Shown here: positions 17,026 to 25,738 of the stretch, piece by piece
How positions within the stretch are numbered: the stretch's first letter is position 1
Layout: every line of letters begins with the position of its first letter
Source: Polaribacter marinaquae
GTDB taxonomy: Bacteria; Bacteroidota; Bacteroidia; Flavobacteriales; Flavobacteriaceae
NCBI RefSeq assembly: GCF_038019025.1
Contig: NZ_CP150496.1
Coordinates: forward strand, 1,690,001 to 1,754,000
Direction of reading: 5' to 3'
DNA: 64,000 bases
The notes under the pieces: generated by a model
Told to the model about the DNA's origin: nothing
The model's input: only the letters and a program-made list of their open reading frames with translations
The model's database searches: none
Program-made: the position numbers and the translations under genes

Positions 17026-18249
17026 TTACATTTCTAATGCTTTCTTAGGATTGTTGTCCATTAACAATTCTACAGGATTTTCTAATGCTTCTTTAACTGC
17101 AACTAAGAAACCTACAGACTCTCTACCATCAATTATTCTATGATCGTAAGATAAAGCAACATACATAATTGGTTGTATAATAACACCACCGTTAACAGCC
17201 ATTGGTCTGTTTACGATATTATGCATTCCTAAAATACCACTCTGTGGAGGGTTAATAATTGGTGTAGATAACATAGAACCAAATACACCACCGTTTGTAA
17301 TTGTAAATGTACCACCGGTCATTTCATCAACAGTAATTTGCCCGTCTCTTGCTCTTAAAGCCAAACGTTTAACTTCACTTTCTACACCTCTAAAAGATAA
17401 GTTTTCTGCATTTCTAATTACAGGTACCATTAAACCTTTAGGTCCAGAAACTGCAATAGAAATATCTTGAAAATCATGTTTTATTTGAAAATCACCATCA
17501 ATCATAGAATTAACATCTGGATACATTTTTAAAGCTCTAACAACTGCCAACGTAAAGAAAGACATGAATCCTAAACCAACACCGTGTTTTGCTTTAAAAT
17601 CTTCTTTGTATTCTTTACGTAAATCAAAAATTGGCTGCATGTTTACTTCGTTAAAAGTAGTTAACATAGCTGTTTCACTTTTTACTGCAACTAAACGCTC
17701 TGCTACTTTTCTACGTAACATAGACATTTTTTTACGCTCTGTATTTCTAGAACCATTCGCTGGCTGAGTTCCCATAGAAGGTACAGCTTTAACTGCATCA
17801 TCTTTAGTAATTCTACCATCTTTACCAGTTCCGTTTACAGATTTAGCGTCAATACCTTTTTCTGCCAAAACCTTTTTTGCTGCTGGCGATGCTACACCAG
17901 ACGCATATGTGTCTTTTTTCTCTACTGCAGGCGAAACTTTTTCTGTTTGTGCAGGTGCTTCTTTCGTAGGTTTTGCATCATCATTAGAGGCATCTCCTTC
18001 TGGTTTAGCAGCACTTGTATCAATTAAACAAACTACAGCACCAACGGCCACAGCATCACCTTCTTCTGCCTTTAAAGTTATAATTCCACTTTCTTCTGCA
18101 GGCAATTCTAACGTTGCTTTGTCTGAATCTACTTCTGCAATTGGTTGATCTTTTTCAACATAATCTCCATCTTCAACTAACCAAGTTGCAATTTCTACTT
18201 CTGTAATTGATTCTCCTGGAGAAGGAACTTTCATTTCTAAAACACTCAT
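17026..18249 (-). CDS. odhB: Dihydrolipoyllysine-residue succinyltransferase (E2 of 2-oxoglutarate dehydrogenase)
   Basis: 407 aa. Transfers succinyl from the lipoyl arm to CoA in the 2-oxoglutarate dehydrogenase complex. Domains in order: lipoyl domain (1-77) with the lipoylated Lys44 in [10 protein letters not shown]; Ala/Pro/Lys-rich linker; E3/E1-binding domain ([16 protein letters not shown], about 115-150); catalytic domain with the CAT-like [13 protein letters not shown], His near 370 and Asp near 374. One lipoyl domain and this length fit the E2o type. The sucA gene lies just upstream on the same strand, so the pair acts together. A Flavo-1-like element sits in the 188-base gap between them. 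Confidence 0.96.
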   Translation of the reverse strand: MSVLEMKVPSPGESITEVEIATWLVEDGDYVEKDQPIAEVDSDKATLELPAEESGIITLKAEEGDAVAVGAVVCLIDTSAAKPEGDASNDDAKPTKEAPAQTEKVSPAVEKKDTYASGVASPAAKKVLAEKGIDAKSVNGTGKDGRITKDDAVKAVPSMGTQPANGSRNTERKKMSMLRRKVAERLVAVKSETAMLTTFNEVNMQPIFDLRKEYKEDFKAKHGVGLGFMSFFTLAVVRALKMYPDVNSMIDGDFQIKHDFQDISIAVSGPKGLMVPVIRNAENLSFRGVESEVKRLALRARDGQITVDEMTGGTFTITNGGVFGSMLSTPIINPPQSGILGMHNIVNRPMAVNGGVIIQPIMYVALSYDHRIIDGRESVGFLVAVKEALENPVELLMDNNPKKALEM

Positions 18250-18304
18250 GGTTTCTTATTTTACTTTTGCTAAATAAATAGCTTTTTAATTACTTTATTT
18301 TCTA

Positions 18305-18430
18305 TTCTTTTTGGGCGTTTTAACAGGCTTTACACTATATCTTTTAATTTTTTGTTCTCGATACAAATTTGCTCATTCTTCTCAAATTTACTCGAACTGA
18401 CAAAATTAAAAGGATGTCGTTTCAATCCTT
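18305..18430 (-). repeat. Flavo-1-like element, copy 4, with nested palindrome
   Basis: On the minus strand it starts 8 bases after the sucA stop with GGATTGAAACGACATCCTTTT. Near its end it reads AAAAGATATAGTGTAAAGCC and then AACGCCCAAAAA, the same tail as copy 1 (1384-1479). The variable middle is occupied by a separate palindromic repeat (18354-18401). The gross layout (conserved 5' block, variable arm, conserved GTGNAAAGC end) is that of the other copies, though the sequence is more diverged. Confidence 0.6.
18354..18401. repeat. REP-like palindrome (TTCTCGATAC ... CTCGAACTGAC type)
   Basis: Reads GTTCTCGATACAAATTTGCT on the left and AAATTTACTCGAACTGAC on the right. The arms GTTCTCGA/TCGAAC and CAAATTTGCTC/CAAATTTACTC fold into one imperfect hairpin. 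Palindromes beginning TTCTCGATAC and ending CTCGAACTGAC are, to my recollection, dispersed in many copies in flavobacterial genomes. Only one copy is in this window. Confidence 0.6.
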
Positions 18431-18437
18431 AACGCGC

Positions 18438-21173
18438 TTACTCATTATCATTAAAAACGCTATCAATGACCGCTTTATGACGTTTTTTAAATCTTGTACT
18501 AGAACCAGCTGCTGGTACTGCATAATATTTACGAGAACGAACATTTAGTTTTACTAAATCAAATCGTTCTAACATAAAGCTCCATGCACCCATATTTCTT
18601 GGCTCCTCTTGCGCCCAAACATAATTTTCTACGTTTGGATACCTATCTATTACTTTTTGTAATTTATCTAAATGTAAAGGAAATAATTGTTCTATTCTAA
18701 CAAGAGCAACATCTTCTCTACCTAATTTTTCTCTTTCTTCTAATAAGTCGTAATAGAATTTACCCATACAAAATACTAATTTCTTAACATTTTTAGGATT
18801 TAATGTATCATCTATTACTTCTTGAAATTCTCCTGTAGCTAACTCTTCGATAGTGTTAATCGCTTTCGGATGTCTTAATAAGCTTTTTGGCGTAAATACA
18901 ATTAACGGCTTTCTAAAATCACGTTTCATTTGTCTACGCAATAAATGATAAAAATTTGCCGGAGTTGTACAATTTGCAACTGTCATGTTATCTTCTGCAC
19001 ACAACTGTAAATAACGTTCTATTCTTGCAGATGAATGCTCAGATCCTTGTCCTTCATATCCGTGAGGTAATAAAACAACAATTCCGTTTTGTAACTTCCA
19101 CTTATCTTCTGCTGCAGAAATATATTGATCAAACATTATTTGAGCACCGTTAGAAAAATCTCCAAACTGAGCCTCCCAAATAGTAAGTGTATTAGGGTTT
19201 GCCATGGCATAACCATAATCGAAACCTAAAACACCATATTCAGACAATAAAGAATTGTAAATATACATCTGTCCTTTATTCTCTGGATTTGTGTTTAATA
19301 GGTTAATTCTTTCTTCTGTAATTTCATCTCTTAAAATGGCGTGTCTATGAGAAAAAGTTCCTCTTTCTACATCTTGACCAGAAATTCTTACATTAAAACC
19401 TTCTTCCATTAAAGATCCATATGCTAAATTTTCTGCCATTCCCCAATCTAACTCATTGGTTTCAAAAGCCATTTTTGCTCTACCTTGTAAGATACGTTCT
19501 GCTTTTCTTAAAAACTTAACACCATCTGGTACCGTAGAAACTACTTTTGCAATATGTTTAAGCTGTTCTGCTTTATAACTTGTATCTACAGGTTCTAACA
19601 TTGTGGTTAGATCTTCTCTATCAAAACCTTCCCAAGTAGATTTCATAAATTCTTTTACCTTAGAATTTTTATCTTCTTTTGATAAATCGAATTCTCTTTC
19701 TAGCATTCCTTTAAACTCAGAAGTTATTTCTGTTAAATAACCTTTGTCTATGCTACCTTCTTCAATTAACTTATCAGCATAAATATCTTTAACATTTTTA
19801 TGTTTAGATATTGCTTTATATAATTTAGGTTGTGTAAAACGAGGTTCATCACCTTCATTATGCCCATATTTTCTATAACCTAGTAGGTCAATAAAAATAT
19901 CTGTCTTAAACTTCATTCTAAACTCTAAAGCCATTTGCATTGCATGACAAACTGCTTCTGTATCATCTGCATTTACATGTAAAACTGGTGATAATGTAAC
20001 TTTACCAACATCTGTACAGTATGTACTAGAACGTGCATCTAAATAATTTGTAGTAAAACCAACTTGGTTGTTTACAACAATATGAATTGTACCACCTGTT
20101 TTATATCCATTTAGCTTTGCCATTTGAACAATTTCATAAGCAATACCTTGACCAGCAATTGCTGCATCACCATGAATAACTATTGGTAAAATCTTACTAG
20201 AATCTCCGTTATATTTTCTATCAATTTTAGCTCTTGTAATACCTTCTGCTACTGCTGCAACAGTTTCTAGGTGAGAAGGATTAGGAACTAAATTCATTTT
20301 TATTTCATTACCATCTCTATAAGTTTTACTTAAAGTTAAACCTAAATGGTATTTTACATCTCCATCAATGTCATCATCTTCAAAATCTTTACCCTCAAAT
20401 TCGCTAAATAAATCTCTAACTGGTTTTTTAAAGATATTAACCAATGTATTTAAACGACCTCTATGAGCCATACCTAAAACACATTCTTTAACACCAAATG
20501 TTTCTGCTGCTTCTCTTAATGCAACACTAATACCTGGTATTAAAGCTTCACCACCTTCTAAAGAAAAACGTTTTTGACCAACATATTTAGTTTGTAAAAA
20601 ACTTTCGAAAGAAACGGCTTGGTTTAATTTTGATAAAATATATTTTTTTGCATCTACAGAATATTTAGGATGATTATCGTTTTCATTCAAACGATTTTGC
20701 CACCACTTTAATTTTTCTGGATTTCGCATATACATGTACTCTACACCAATAGAATCGCAGTAAATGCTTTTTAAGTGATTTATAATTACAGATAGTTTTA
20801 CTCTACCTAAACCTAATACATCTCCTGCAGAAAACTCTTTATCTAAATCGTTTTCGGTTAAACCAAAGTTAGATAATTCTAATGTTGGTTGGTATTGCCT
20901 TCTATCTCTAACAGGATTTGTTTTAGTAAATAAATGTCCTCTTGTTCTGTATCCATTTATTAAATCTACTACTAAAAATTCTTTTTTTACATCTTGAGGA
21001 ATCTCTATCGAAGTTTCTTCATCAGAAAAAGAATAATTTTCATTTGCTAAATCATATCCCTGAAAAAAGCTTCTCCAACTTGGTTCTACAGAATCAGGAT
21101 TAATTAAATATTGATCGTATAAATCGGCTATAAAGCCCGTATGTGCTGCGTTTAAGAACGAAAATTTGTCCAT
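18438..21173 (-). CDS. sucA: 2-oxoglutarate dehydrogenase E1 component
   Basis: 911 aa thiamine-diphosphate enzyme that decarboxylates 2-oxoglutarate in the TCA cycle. It has the full E1o plan: N-terminal segment that contacts the complex (AHTGFIADLYDQYL), the 2-oxoglutarate dehydrogenase core with VLGMAHRGRLNTLVNIFKKP, the ThDP-binding VIHGDAAIAGQGIAYE and VVNNQVGFTTNY, and the transketolase-like C-terminal half (RHAILRDEIT, VLLPHGYEGQGSEHSSARIE). Length matches the family. It is upstream of odhB on the same strand. A TATTTTTG -7 box lies upstream at 21214-21221. Confidence 0.97.
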   Translation of the reverse strand: MDKFSFLNAAHTGFIADLYDQYLINPDSVEPSWRSFFQGYDLANENYSFSDEETSIEIPQDVKKEFLVVDLINGYRTRGHLFTKTNPVRDRRQYQPTLELSNFGLTENDLDKEFSAGDVLGLGRVKLSVIINHLKSIYCDSIGVEYMYMRNPEKLKWWQNRLNENDNHPKYSVDAKKYILSKLNQAVSFESFLQTKYVGQKRFSLEGGEALIPGISVALREAAETFGVKECVLGMAHRGRLNTLVNIFKKPVRDLFSEFEGKDFEDDDIDGDVKYHLGLTLSKTYRDGNEIKMNLVPNPSHLETVAAVAEGITRAKIDRKYNGDSSKILPIVIHGDAAIAGQGIAYEIVQMAKLNGYKTGGTIHIVVNNQVGFTTNYLDARSSTYCTDVGKVTLSPVLHVNADDTEAVCHAMQMALEFRMKFKTDIFIDLLGYRKYGHNEGDEPRFTQPKLYKAISKHKNVKDIYADKLIEEGSIDKGYLTEITSEFKGMLEREFDLSKEDKNSKVKEFMKSTWEGFDREDLTTMLEPVDTSYKAEQLKHIAKVVSTVPDGVKFLRKAERILQGRAKMAFETNELDWGMAENLAYGSLMEEGFNVRISGQDVERGTFSHRHAILRDEITEERINLLNTNPENKGQMYIYNSLLSEYGVLGFDYGYAMANPNTLTIWEAQFGDFSNGAQIMFDQYISAAEDKWKLQNGIVVLLPHGYEGQGSEHSSARIERYLQLCAEDNMTVANCTTPANFYHLLRRQMKRDFRKPLIVFTPKSLLRHPKAINTIEELATGEFQEVIDDTLNPKNVKKLVFCMGKFYYDLLEEREKLGREDVALVRIEQLFPLHLDKLQKVIDRYPNVENYVWAQEEPRNMGAWSFMLERFDLVKLNVRSRKYYAVPAAGSSTRFKKRHKAVIDSVFNDNE

Positions 21174-21213
21174 ATAATAGTTTGTGCTTTATGTTTTAAG
21201 CATATTATTATAG

Positions 21214-21221
21214 CAAAAATA
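21214..21221 (-). promoter_or_regulatory. Likely -7 box of the sucA promoter
   Basis: Minus strand TATTTTTG matches TAnnTTTG about 40 bases before the sucA ATG. The -33 element is not clear. Confidence 0.45.
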
Positions 21222-21297
21222 CAATATTTTGAAATTAAAGAAGAATTTATTCCAAATATATTAAAATGAAAAAAAAATCATTTTTTTTTGAAATTTA

Positions 21298-21328
21298 TTT
21301 GGTGAAGTATAAAAAAGGTGTATATTTG
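21298..21328 (+). promoter_or_regulatory. Promoter of the tRNA-Asn-Gly-Leu operon
   Basis: A perfect Bacteroidota promoter: TTTG (21298-21301), exactly 19 bases, then TATATTTG (21321-21328). It lies 30 bases before tRNA-Asn. Confidence 0.85.
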
Positions 21329-21358
21329 CACTCGCAAAACACAAATAGTGTCGCAAAC

Positions 21359-21432
21359 TCCTCTTTAGCTCAGTTGGTTAGAGCATCTGACTGTTAATCA
21401 GAGGGTCCAAGGTTCGAGTCCTTGAAGAGGAG
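21359..21432 (+). tRNA. tRNA-Asn (GTT)
   Basis: 74 bases. Acceptor TCCTCTT pairs with AAGAGGA, G is the discriminator, the anticodon stem TCTGA/TCAGA encloses loop CTGTTAA (anticodon GTT), and the T arm is GGTTCGAGTCC. No CCA is encoded. Confidence 0.97.
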
Positions 21433-21453
21433 CAAAGTTCATAAACATTGACT

Positions 21454-21525
21454 GCGAAAGTAGCTCAGGGGTAGAGCATCACCTTGCCAAGGTGAGGGTC
21501 GCGGGTTCAAATCCCGTCTTTCGCT
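21454..21525 (+). tRNA. tRNA-Gly (GCC)
   Basis: 72 bases. Acceptor GCGAAAG pairs with CTTTCGC. The anticodon stem TCACC/GGTGA encloses loop TTGCCAA, so the anticodon is GCC. The T arm contains GGTTCAAATCC. CCA is not encoded. Confidence 0.97.
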
Positions 21526-21547
21526 CTAATATGACAAGCATACCAAT

Positions 21548-21633
21548 GCTGAAGTGGTGGAATTGGTAGACACGCTGGACTTAAAATCCAGTGGTCAGTA
21601 ATGGCCGTATGGGTTCAAGTCCCATCTTCAGTA
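21548..21633 (+). tRNA. tRNA-Leu (TAA)
   Basis: 86 bases with a long variable arm (class II). Acceptor GCTGAAG pairs with CTTCAGT (first pair G-T). The anticodon stem CTGGA/TCCAG encloses loop CTTAAAA, anticodon TAA. CCA is not encoded. Confidence 0.97.
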
Positions 21634-21635
21634 CT

Positions 21636-21668
21636 AAAACCGTAACATTTATTTGTTACGGTTTTTTT
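21636..21668 (+). terminator. Terminator of the tRNA operon
   Basis: AAAACCGTAACA pairs with TGTTACGGTTTT across a 6-base loop, followed by a T run that starts at once after the third tRNA. Confidence 0.92.
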
Positions 21669-21729
21669 TATGCCCTATTTTTAAGACTTTTAAAATACTT
21701 TACTACTAACTCCTAGATAAATTAAAACA

Positions 21730-23346
21730 TTAAGAAAAGTATATATAAATACCAATTACTATTACACAAATAAAAACTCCTACTGGTTTTAAATATTTCC
21801 ACGGAGTAATATCGACTTCTTTGGAATCAAACTGTATATACGCTTCTTTTCTTGGATAAAACTTTCCTATCAACAACATAATGATAACATTAAACAAAAA
21901 GAGTATAGCCAAAATATGTAAAAAATGTGGATATGTATTGCCTGTTACAGTTTCTACGCCATTTACAATTTCAATTACATCAAAATTAGGCTGAATAATA
22001 AACTGACTAATAGAATATAATACAACACCTGATATTAAACCAATTTTTGCTGCAATTGCAGGCACATACTTTGTAGTATAACCAACTACTACAATTGTTA
22101 AAATAGGGATCGAATATGTACCATTAATTTCTTGTAAATAACCAAAAACACTTCCTGCATTTGCTATAAATGGCGCAACAACCATCGCTAAAACTGCCAG
22201 AAAAACACCAAACGTTTTTCCTGCTTTTACAACCTGCTTATCTGTTGCATCTTTTTTAATGTATTCTTGATAAATATCAATACCAAAAAGTGTTACGCAG
22301 CTATTTAAGGCTGAATTAAAAGAACTTAAAATAGCACCAAATAAAACTGCTGCAAAAAAACCAACCAATGGTTTTGGTAATACTTCTGTTACTAAAGATG
22401 CGTATGCTAGATCTGGTTTTGCCAATTCACCTTTAAAAATATGAAAAGCTATGATTCCTGGTAAAACCAATAATAACGGACCTAATATTTTTAAAAAGGC
22501 AGCATATACCAAACCTTTTTGACCTTCTTTTAAGTTTTTAGCTCCTAAAGCTCGCTGAATAATTGCTTGGTTTGTTCCCCAATAAAAAAGGTTGATTAAT
22601 AGCATACCCGTAAATAACGTAGATAAAGGAACGTATGAATCTTCTGAACCTGTAGAAATAAATTTCTCTGGATGCGTGGTCATTAAAGTATCTATACCCG
22701 CAAACATATCTCCATCACCGATGTAAGTTAAACCAAAATACGGAATCATTAAACCTCCAATAATTAATCCTATCGCGTTTATTGTATCTGAAACAGCAAC
22801 CGCTTTTAAACCACCAAATACCGCATAAATAGAACCAATAATTCCAATACCAAATACTGTAAACCAAAGTGCTGTGTTTTCTGAAACTCCAAAAACTGCA
22901 GGTACATCAAACATTGTATTGATTGCAGATGCACCTGTATATAAAACTACGGGTAAAAAAATAGTTACATAACCAGATAAAAACAATCCAGAAACAATTG
23001 CTTTCGTGGTTTTATCATATCTACGTTCTAAAAATTGCGGAATTGTAGAAATACCACCTTTTAAATAACGAGGTAAAAGAAAAACTGCAATTATCACCAT
23101 AGTTATGGCTGCTAAAGTTTCCCAAGCCATTACTAAAATACCTTGCTCGTATGCTTGCCCATTTAAACCAACTATTTGTTCTGTAGATAAATTGGTTAAT
23201 AAAAGAGATCCCGCAATTACGATTCCGGTTAAACTTCTTCCACCTAAAAAATACCCATCTTTAGAGGTTTCATTAGTAGATCTTGTTGCTAAATAGGATA
23301 TTAAAGCAACAAGTGCTGTAAAACCTAAAAATGTTAAAATTTGCAT
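21730..23346 (-). CDS. Sodium:solute symporter, probable sodium/galactose cotransporter
   Basis: 538 aa polytopic inner-membrane protein of the SSS (SLC5) family, with about 13-14 membrane segments. Family hallmarks are DGYFLGGRSLTGIVIAGSLL near the N-terminus, GLKAVAVSDTINAIGLIIGG in the middle and FGAILSSFNSALNSCVTLFG, which corresponds to the Na+-binding TM8 region. The sugar-transporter branch (SglT-like) is suggested by GLNGQAYEQGILVMAWE. It lies on the galactose locus, downstream of a decayed galE and divergent from gntR-galM-galK-galT, so galactose or a related sugar is the most likely substrate (inference from context). Confidence 0.88.
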   Translation of the reverse strand: MQILTFLGFTALVALISYLATRSTNETSKDGYFLGGRSLTGIVIAGSLLLTNLSTEQIVGLNGQAYEQGILVMAWETLAAITMVIIAVFLLPRYLKGGISTIPQFLERRYDKTTKAIVSGLFLSGYVTIFLPVVLYTGASAINTMFDVPAVFGVSENTALWFTVFGIGIIGSIYAVFGGLKAVAVSDTINAIGLIIGGLMIPYFGLTYIGDGDMFAGIDTLMTTHPEKFISTGSEDSYVPLSTLFTGMLLINLFYWGTNQAIIQRALGAKNLKEGQKGLVYAAFLKILGPLLLVLPGIIAFHIFKGELAKPDLAYASLVTEVLPKPLVGFFAAVLFGAILSSFNSALNSCVTLFGIDIYQEYIKKDATDKQVVKAGKTFGVFLAVLAMVVAPFIANAGSVFGYLQEINGTYSIPILTIVVVGYTTKYVPAIAAKIGLISGVVLYSISQFIIQPNFDVIEIVNGVETVTGNTYPHFLHILAILFLFNVIIMLLIGKFYPRKEAYIQFDSKEVDITPWKYLKPVGVFICVIVIGIYIYFS

Positions 23347-23384
23347 AGTTAATTGTTTAGTGTAATGTAATAATTTTATAGTTA

Positions 23385-23728
23385 TTAAGAATTGCTAGCT
23401 CTTAAATTTTGTTTCCACTGCCATGAAGAACTTATCATTTCGTTTAAAGTTTTATTTGCAGACCAACCTAATTTTAATTTTGCTAAATCGGTAGATGCAA
23501 ATAATTGAGGTACATCTCCTGGTCTTCTTTCTACAATTTCATAATTTAAATTATACTCAATAAAATACTACTATCAAATCTGTAATTTGATGTATTCTCT
23601 CTAAATTTTTTTTCCAAGAGTTAGATAAATCGTTTATAATAACTACTTCAAAGTTATTCTATCTATTCTATTACTTTATGAGAACCTATGTAACCGCAAC
23701 CACCAGTTACTATAATTTTGTTATTAAT
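23385..23728 (-). pseudogene. galE: Decayed galE (UDP-glucose 4-epimerase) with a large internal deletion
   Basis: On the minus strand, translation from 23728 gives NKIIVTGGCGYIGSHKVIE then a stop; after a frameshift it continues NNFEVVIINDLSNSWKKN and LERIHQIT, the N-terminal Rossmann half of GalE. It then jumps (around 23560-23580) to EYNLNYEIVERRPGDVPQLF and ASTDLAKLKLGWSANKT, the extreme C-terminus of GalE, and stops at 23385. The original start codon now reads ATT. About 230 of roughly 340 codons are missing, including the YxxxK catalytic region. The remnant keeps its place between the symporter and gntR, and the likely promoter is still intact. Confidence 0.9.
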
Positions 23729-23754
23729 GCTGTGTTAAATATAATTATGATATG

Positions 23755-23785
23755 CAATTATAGAAAATTAAAAACCCACAACAAC
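23755..23785 (-). promoter_or_regulatory. Leftward promoter for the galE remnant and symporter
   Basis: On the minus strand GTTG (23785-23782), 19 bases, then TATAATTG (23762-23755), one mismatch to TAnnTTTG. It would drive the galE remnant and symporter divergently from gntR. Confidence 0.45.
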
Positions 23786-23787
23786 CT

Positions 23788-23803
23788 ACTAGTACATACT
23801 AGT
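23788..23803. promoter_or_regulatory. Perfect dyad ACTAGTA-CA-TACTAGT, likely GntR operator
   Basis: 7-base arms, 2-base centre. It also reads as a direct repeat TACTAGT with 10-base period. It abuts the rightward -33 (TTGA at 23803-23806) and sits 3 bases beyond the leftward -33, so a bound dimer could control both promoters. Confidence 0.65.
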
Positions 23804-23833
23804 TGATTTGTTTGAACGATAATTATATATTTG
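23803..23833 (+). promoter_or_regulatory. Rightward promoter of gntR-galMKT
   Basis: TTGA (23803-23806), 19 bases, TATATTTG (23826-23833). The ATG of the GntR gene follows after only 4 bases, so the transcript is probably leaderless. Confidence 0.65.
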
Positions 23834-23837
23834 CAAC

Positions 23838-24836
23838 ATGAGTTTAGTTTCCTTAAATAAGAAATCTAAAATACCAAAGTACAAACAAATTATTGCATCT
23901 ATAGAAGATGCTGTACAAAATGGTACGTTTAAAAAAGGAGATAAACTACCATCAATAAACAGTTTAAGAGATACTTATAAACTATCTAGAGATACTGTTT
24001 TAATGGCTTTTAATGAATTAAAAACCCGAGGAATTATACATTCTGTAGTTGGTAAAGGATATTATTTATCTTCAGAAAATGTAAGTGTTTCACAAAAAAT
24101 ATTTTTACTTTTTGATGAATTTAATGCCTTTAAAGAAGATTTGTACAATTCTTTTTTAAGTAATTTAGATGTTAGTATTAAAGTTGATATTTACTTTCAT
24201 CATTTTAATCCTAAAATATTTAACGCTTTAATTCTAGACAATATTGGCGATTATAATCATTACATAATTATGCCAGCCAATTTAGAAAACACCGAGTTAG
24301 TTCTAGAAAATTTACCAAAAGAGAAAGTATTTATTTTAGATCAACTAAACCCAGAATTAAAAGCATATTCGGCAATTTTTCAAAATTTTGAAAAAAATAT
24401 TTTTACTGGTTTAAATGATGCTAAAGATAAACTAGCAAACTACACCAAGTTGATTTTCGTGTATGATAAAAAAACTCAGCCTAAAGCAATGTTAGATGGC
24501 TTCGAAAGTTTCTGTGAAAAAGAAAATTTTGAAAATGAAGTTATTGACACTTTAACTACAAGAAAAATTGAAAAGGGTGAAGTTTATATTACTCCTGAAG
24601 ATAAAAATCTAATACGAATTATTAAGAAAATTAAAGAGACCAATTTAATTCTTAAAAAAGATATTGGTATAATTTGTTATAACGATACTATGTTAAAAGA
24701 AATTGTAGAAGGCGGCATTACAACTATCTCTACAGATTTTACAGCAATGGGTAAAAATCTTGCATCAATTTTAACGACAAAAGAAAAAGTTCAAATAGAA
24801 AATCCATCAAAAATAATTATTAGAAACTCCTTGTAA
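23838..24836 (+). CDS. GntR-family transcriptional regulator of the galactose locus
   Basis: 332 aa. N-terminal winged helix of the GntR type (residues about 12-80: YKQIIASIEDAVQNGTFKKG, KLPSINSLRDTYKLSRDTVL, then GKGYYLSS). The C-terminal 250 residues look like a periplasmic-binding-protein fold of the LacI type (IICYNDTMLKEIVEGGITTI, MGKNLASIL), which would bind a sugar. This layout occurs for regulators of sugar loci in Bacteroidota. The gene heads the operon gntR-galM-galK-galT, with 3 bases to galM, and a perfect dyad lies at its promoter, so it is likely autoregulated and responds to galactose or a derivative (inference). Confidence 0.88.
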   Translation: MSLVSLNKKSKIPKYKQIIASIEDAVQNGTFKKGDKLPSINSLRDTYKLSRDTVLMAFNELKTRGIIHSVVGKGYYLSSENVSVSQKIFLLFDEFNAFKEDLYNSFLSNLDVSIKVDIYFHHFNPKIFNALILDNIGDYNHYIIMPANLENTELVLENLPKEKVFILDQLNPELKAYSAIFQNFEKNIFTGLNDAKDKLANYTKLIFVYDKKTQPKAMLDGFESFCEKENFENEVIDTLTTRKIEKGEVYITPEDKNLIRIIKKIKETNLILKKDIGIICYNDTMLKEIVEGGITTISTDFTAMGKNLASILTTKEKVQIENPSKIIIRNSL

Positions 24837-24839
24837 ATT

Positions 24840-25727
24840 ATGATAACGCTTAAACATTTAGAAGATAATAAAATTATAGAGTTTAAAAACACGCTAAATA
24901 ATTCTGTTGCTATTATCAATTTAGAATTAGGAGGAAGTTTACAAAAACTTCAAATTAATGGCGAACAAATTCTTGCAGACATGCATCCTGTTCCATACGA
25001 AACCTGCTATCACTCGGCAGTTCTATTTCCTTTTGTAAACAGAATTGATAACGGAAAATACATATTTAATAAAAAAGAATTTCAATTTAAAATAAATGAA
25101 CCTGCCAATCAAAATGCATTGCATGGCTTAGTTTTTAATAAAGAGTTTATTTTTGAAAATCAAAATACATCAGTAAATAGCACTGCTATTACTTTAAGTT
25201 ACACAGAAAAAGATAAAAATCCTGCATTTCCGTATGTATATAAAATTACATTAATCTACACATTTTCTAATACAAGTGTTGCTTTAGAAATTAAAGTTGA
25301 TAATATAGATTCAAAGAGTTTCCCTTTTACCTTAGGTTGGCATCCATATTTCTATTCTAAAAACTTATCTAAAAGTACCCTTAAATTTAATGCTGATAAA
25401 AAAGTAAATCATAATAATAAAATGATTACAAAAAACTTAGAAGCAACCAATATAAACGAATTAAAAGATTTAGATTCTGGTAATTACGATGATTGTTTTA
25501 GTTTAAGAAGTAGTAAAGTTATTTTTGAAACTCCGACTTACAGTTTTACTTTAAATTCTAATTTAAAAGAAAATTATCTACAAATTTATACTCCGGAAAA
25601 TAAAAATGCCATTGCTATTGAACCAATAACAGGTATATCAGATAGTTTTAATAATAAAGTAGGACTTCAACTATTAAAACCGAACAAAAGTTTTTCTTCA
25701 ATTTATACCTTATCAGTAGATATTTAG
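24840..25727 (+). CDS. galM: Aldose 1-epimerase (galactose mutarotase)
   Basis: 295 aa, beta-sandwich enzyme that interconverts alpha and beta anomers of galactose before galactokinase. Family marks: FPFVNRIDNGKY, NALHGLVFNKEF with His near 97, LGWHPYFYS with the second His near 170, and IAIEPITGISDSFN with the catalytic Glu near 260. Slightly shorter than GalM proper (about 340) and close to the YeaD/LacX-like branch, so anomer specificity is inferred from its operon: 12 bases before galK. Confidence 0.88.
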   Translation: MITLKHLEDNKIIEFKNTLNNSVAIINLELGGSLQKLQINGEQILADMHPVPYETCYHSAVLFPFVNRIDNGKYIFNKKEFQFKINEPANQNALHGLVFNKEFIFENQNTSVNSTAITLSYTEKDKNPAFPYVYKITLIYTFSNTSVALEIKVDNIDSKSFPFTLGWHPYFYSKNLSKSTLKFNADKKVNHNNKMITKNLEATNINELKDLDSGNYDDCFSLRSSKVIFETPTYSFTLNSNLKENYLQIYTPENKNAIAIEPITGISDSFNNKVGLQLLKPNKSFSSIYTLSVDI

Positions 25728-25738
25728 CACATTATATT

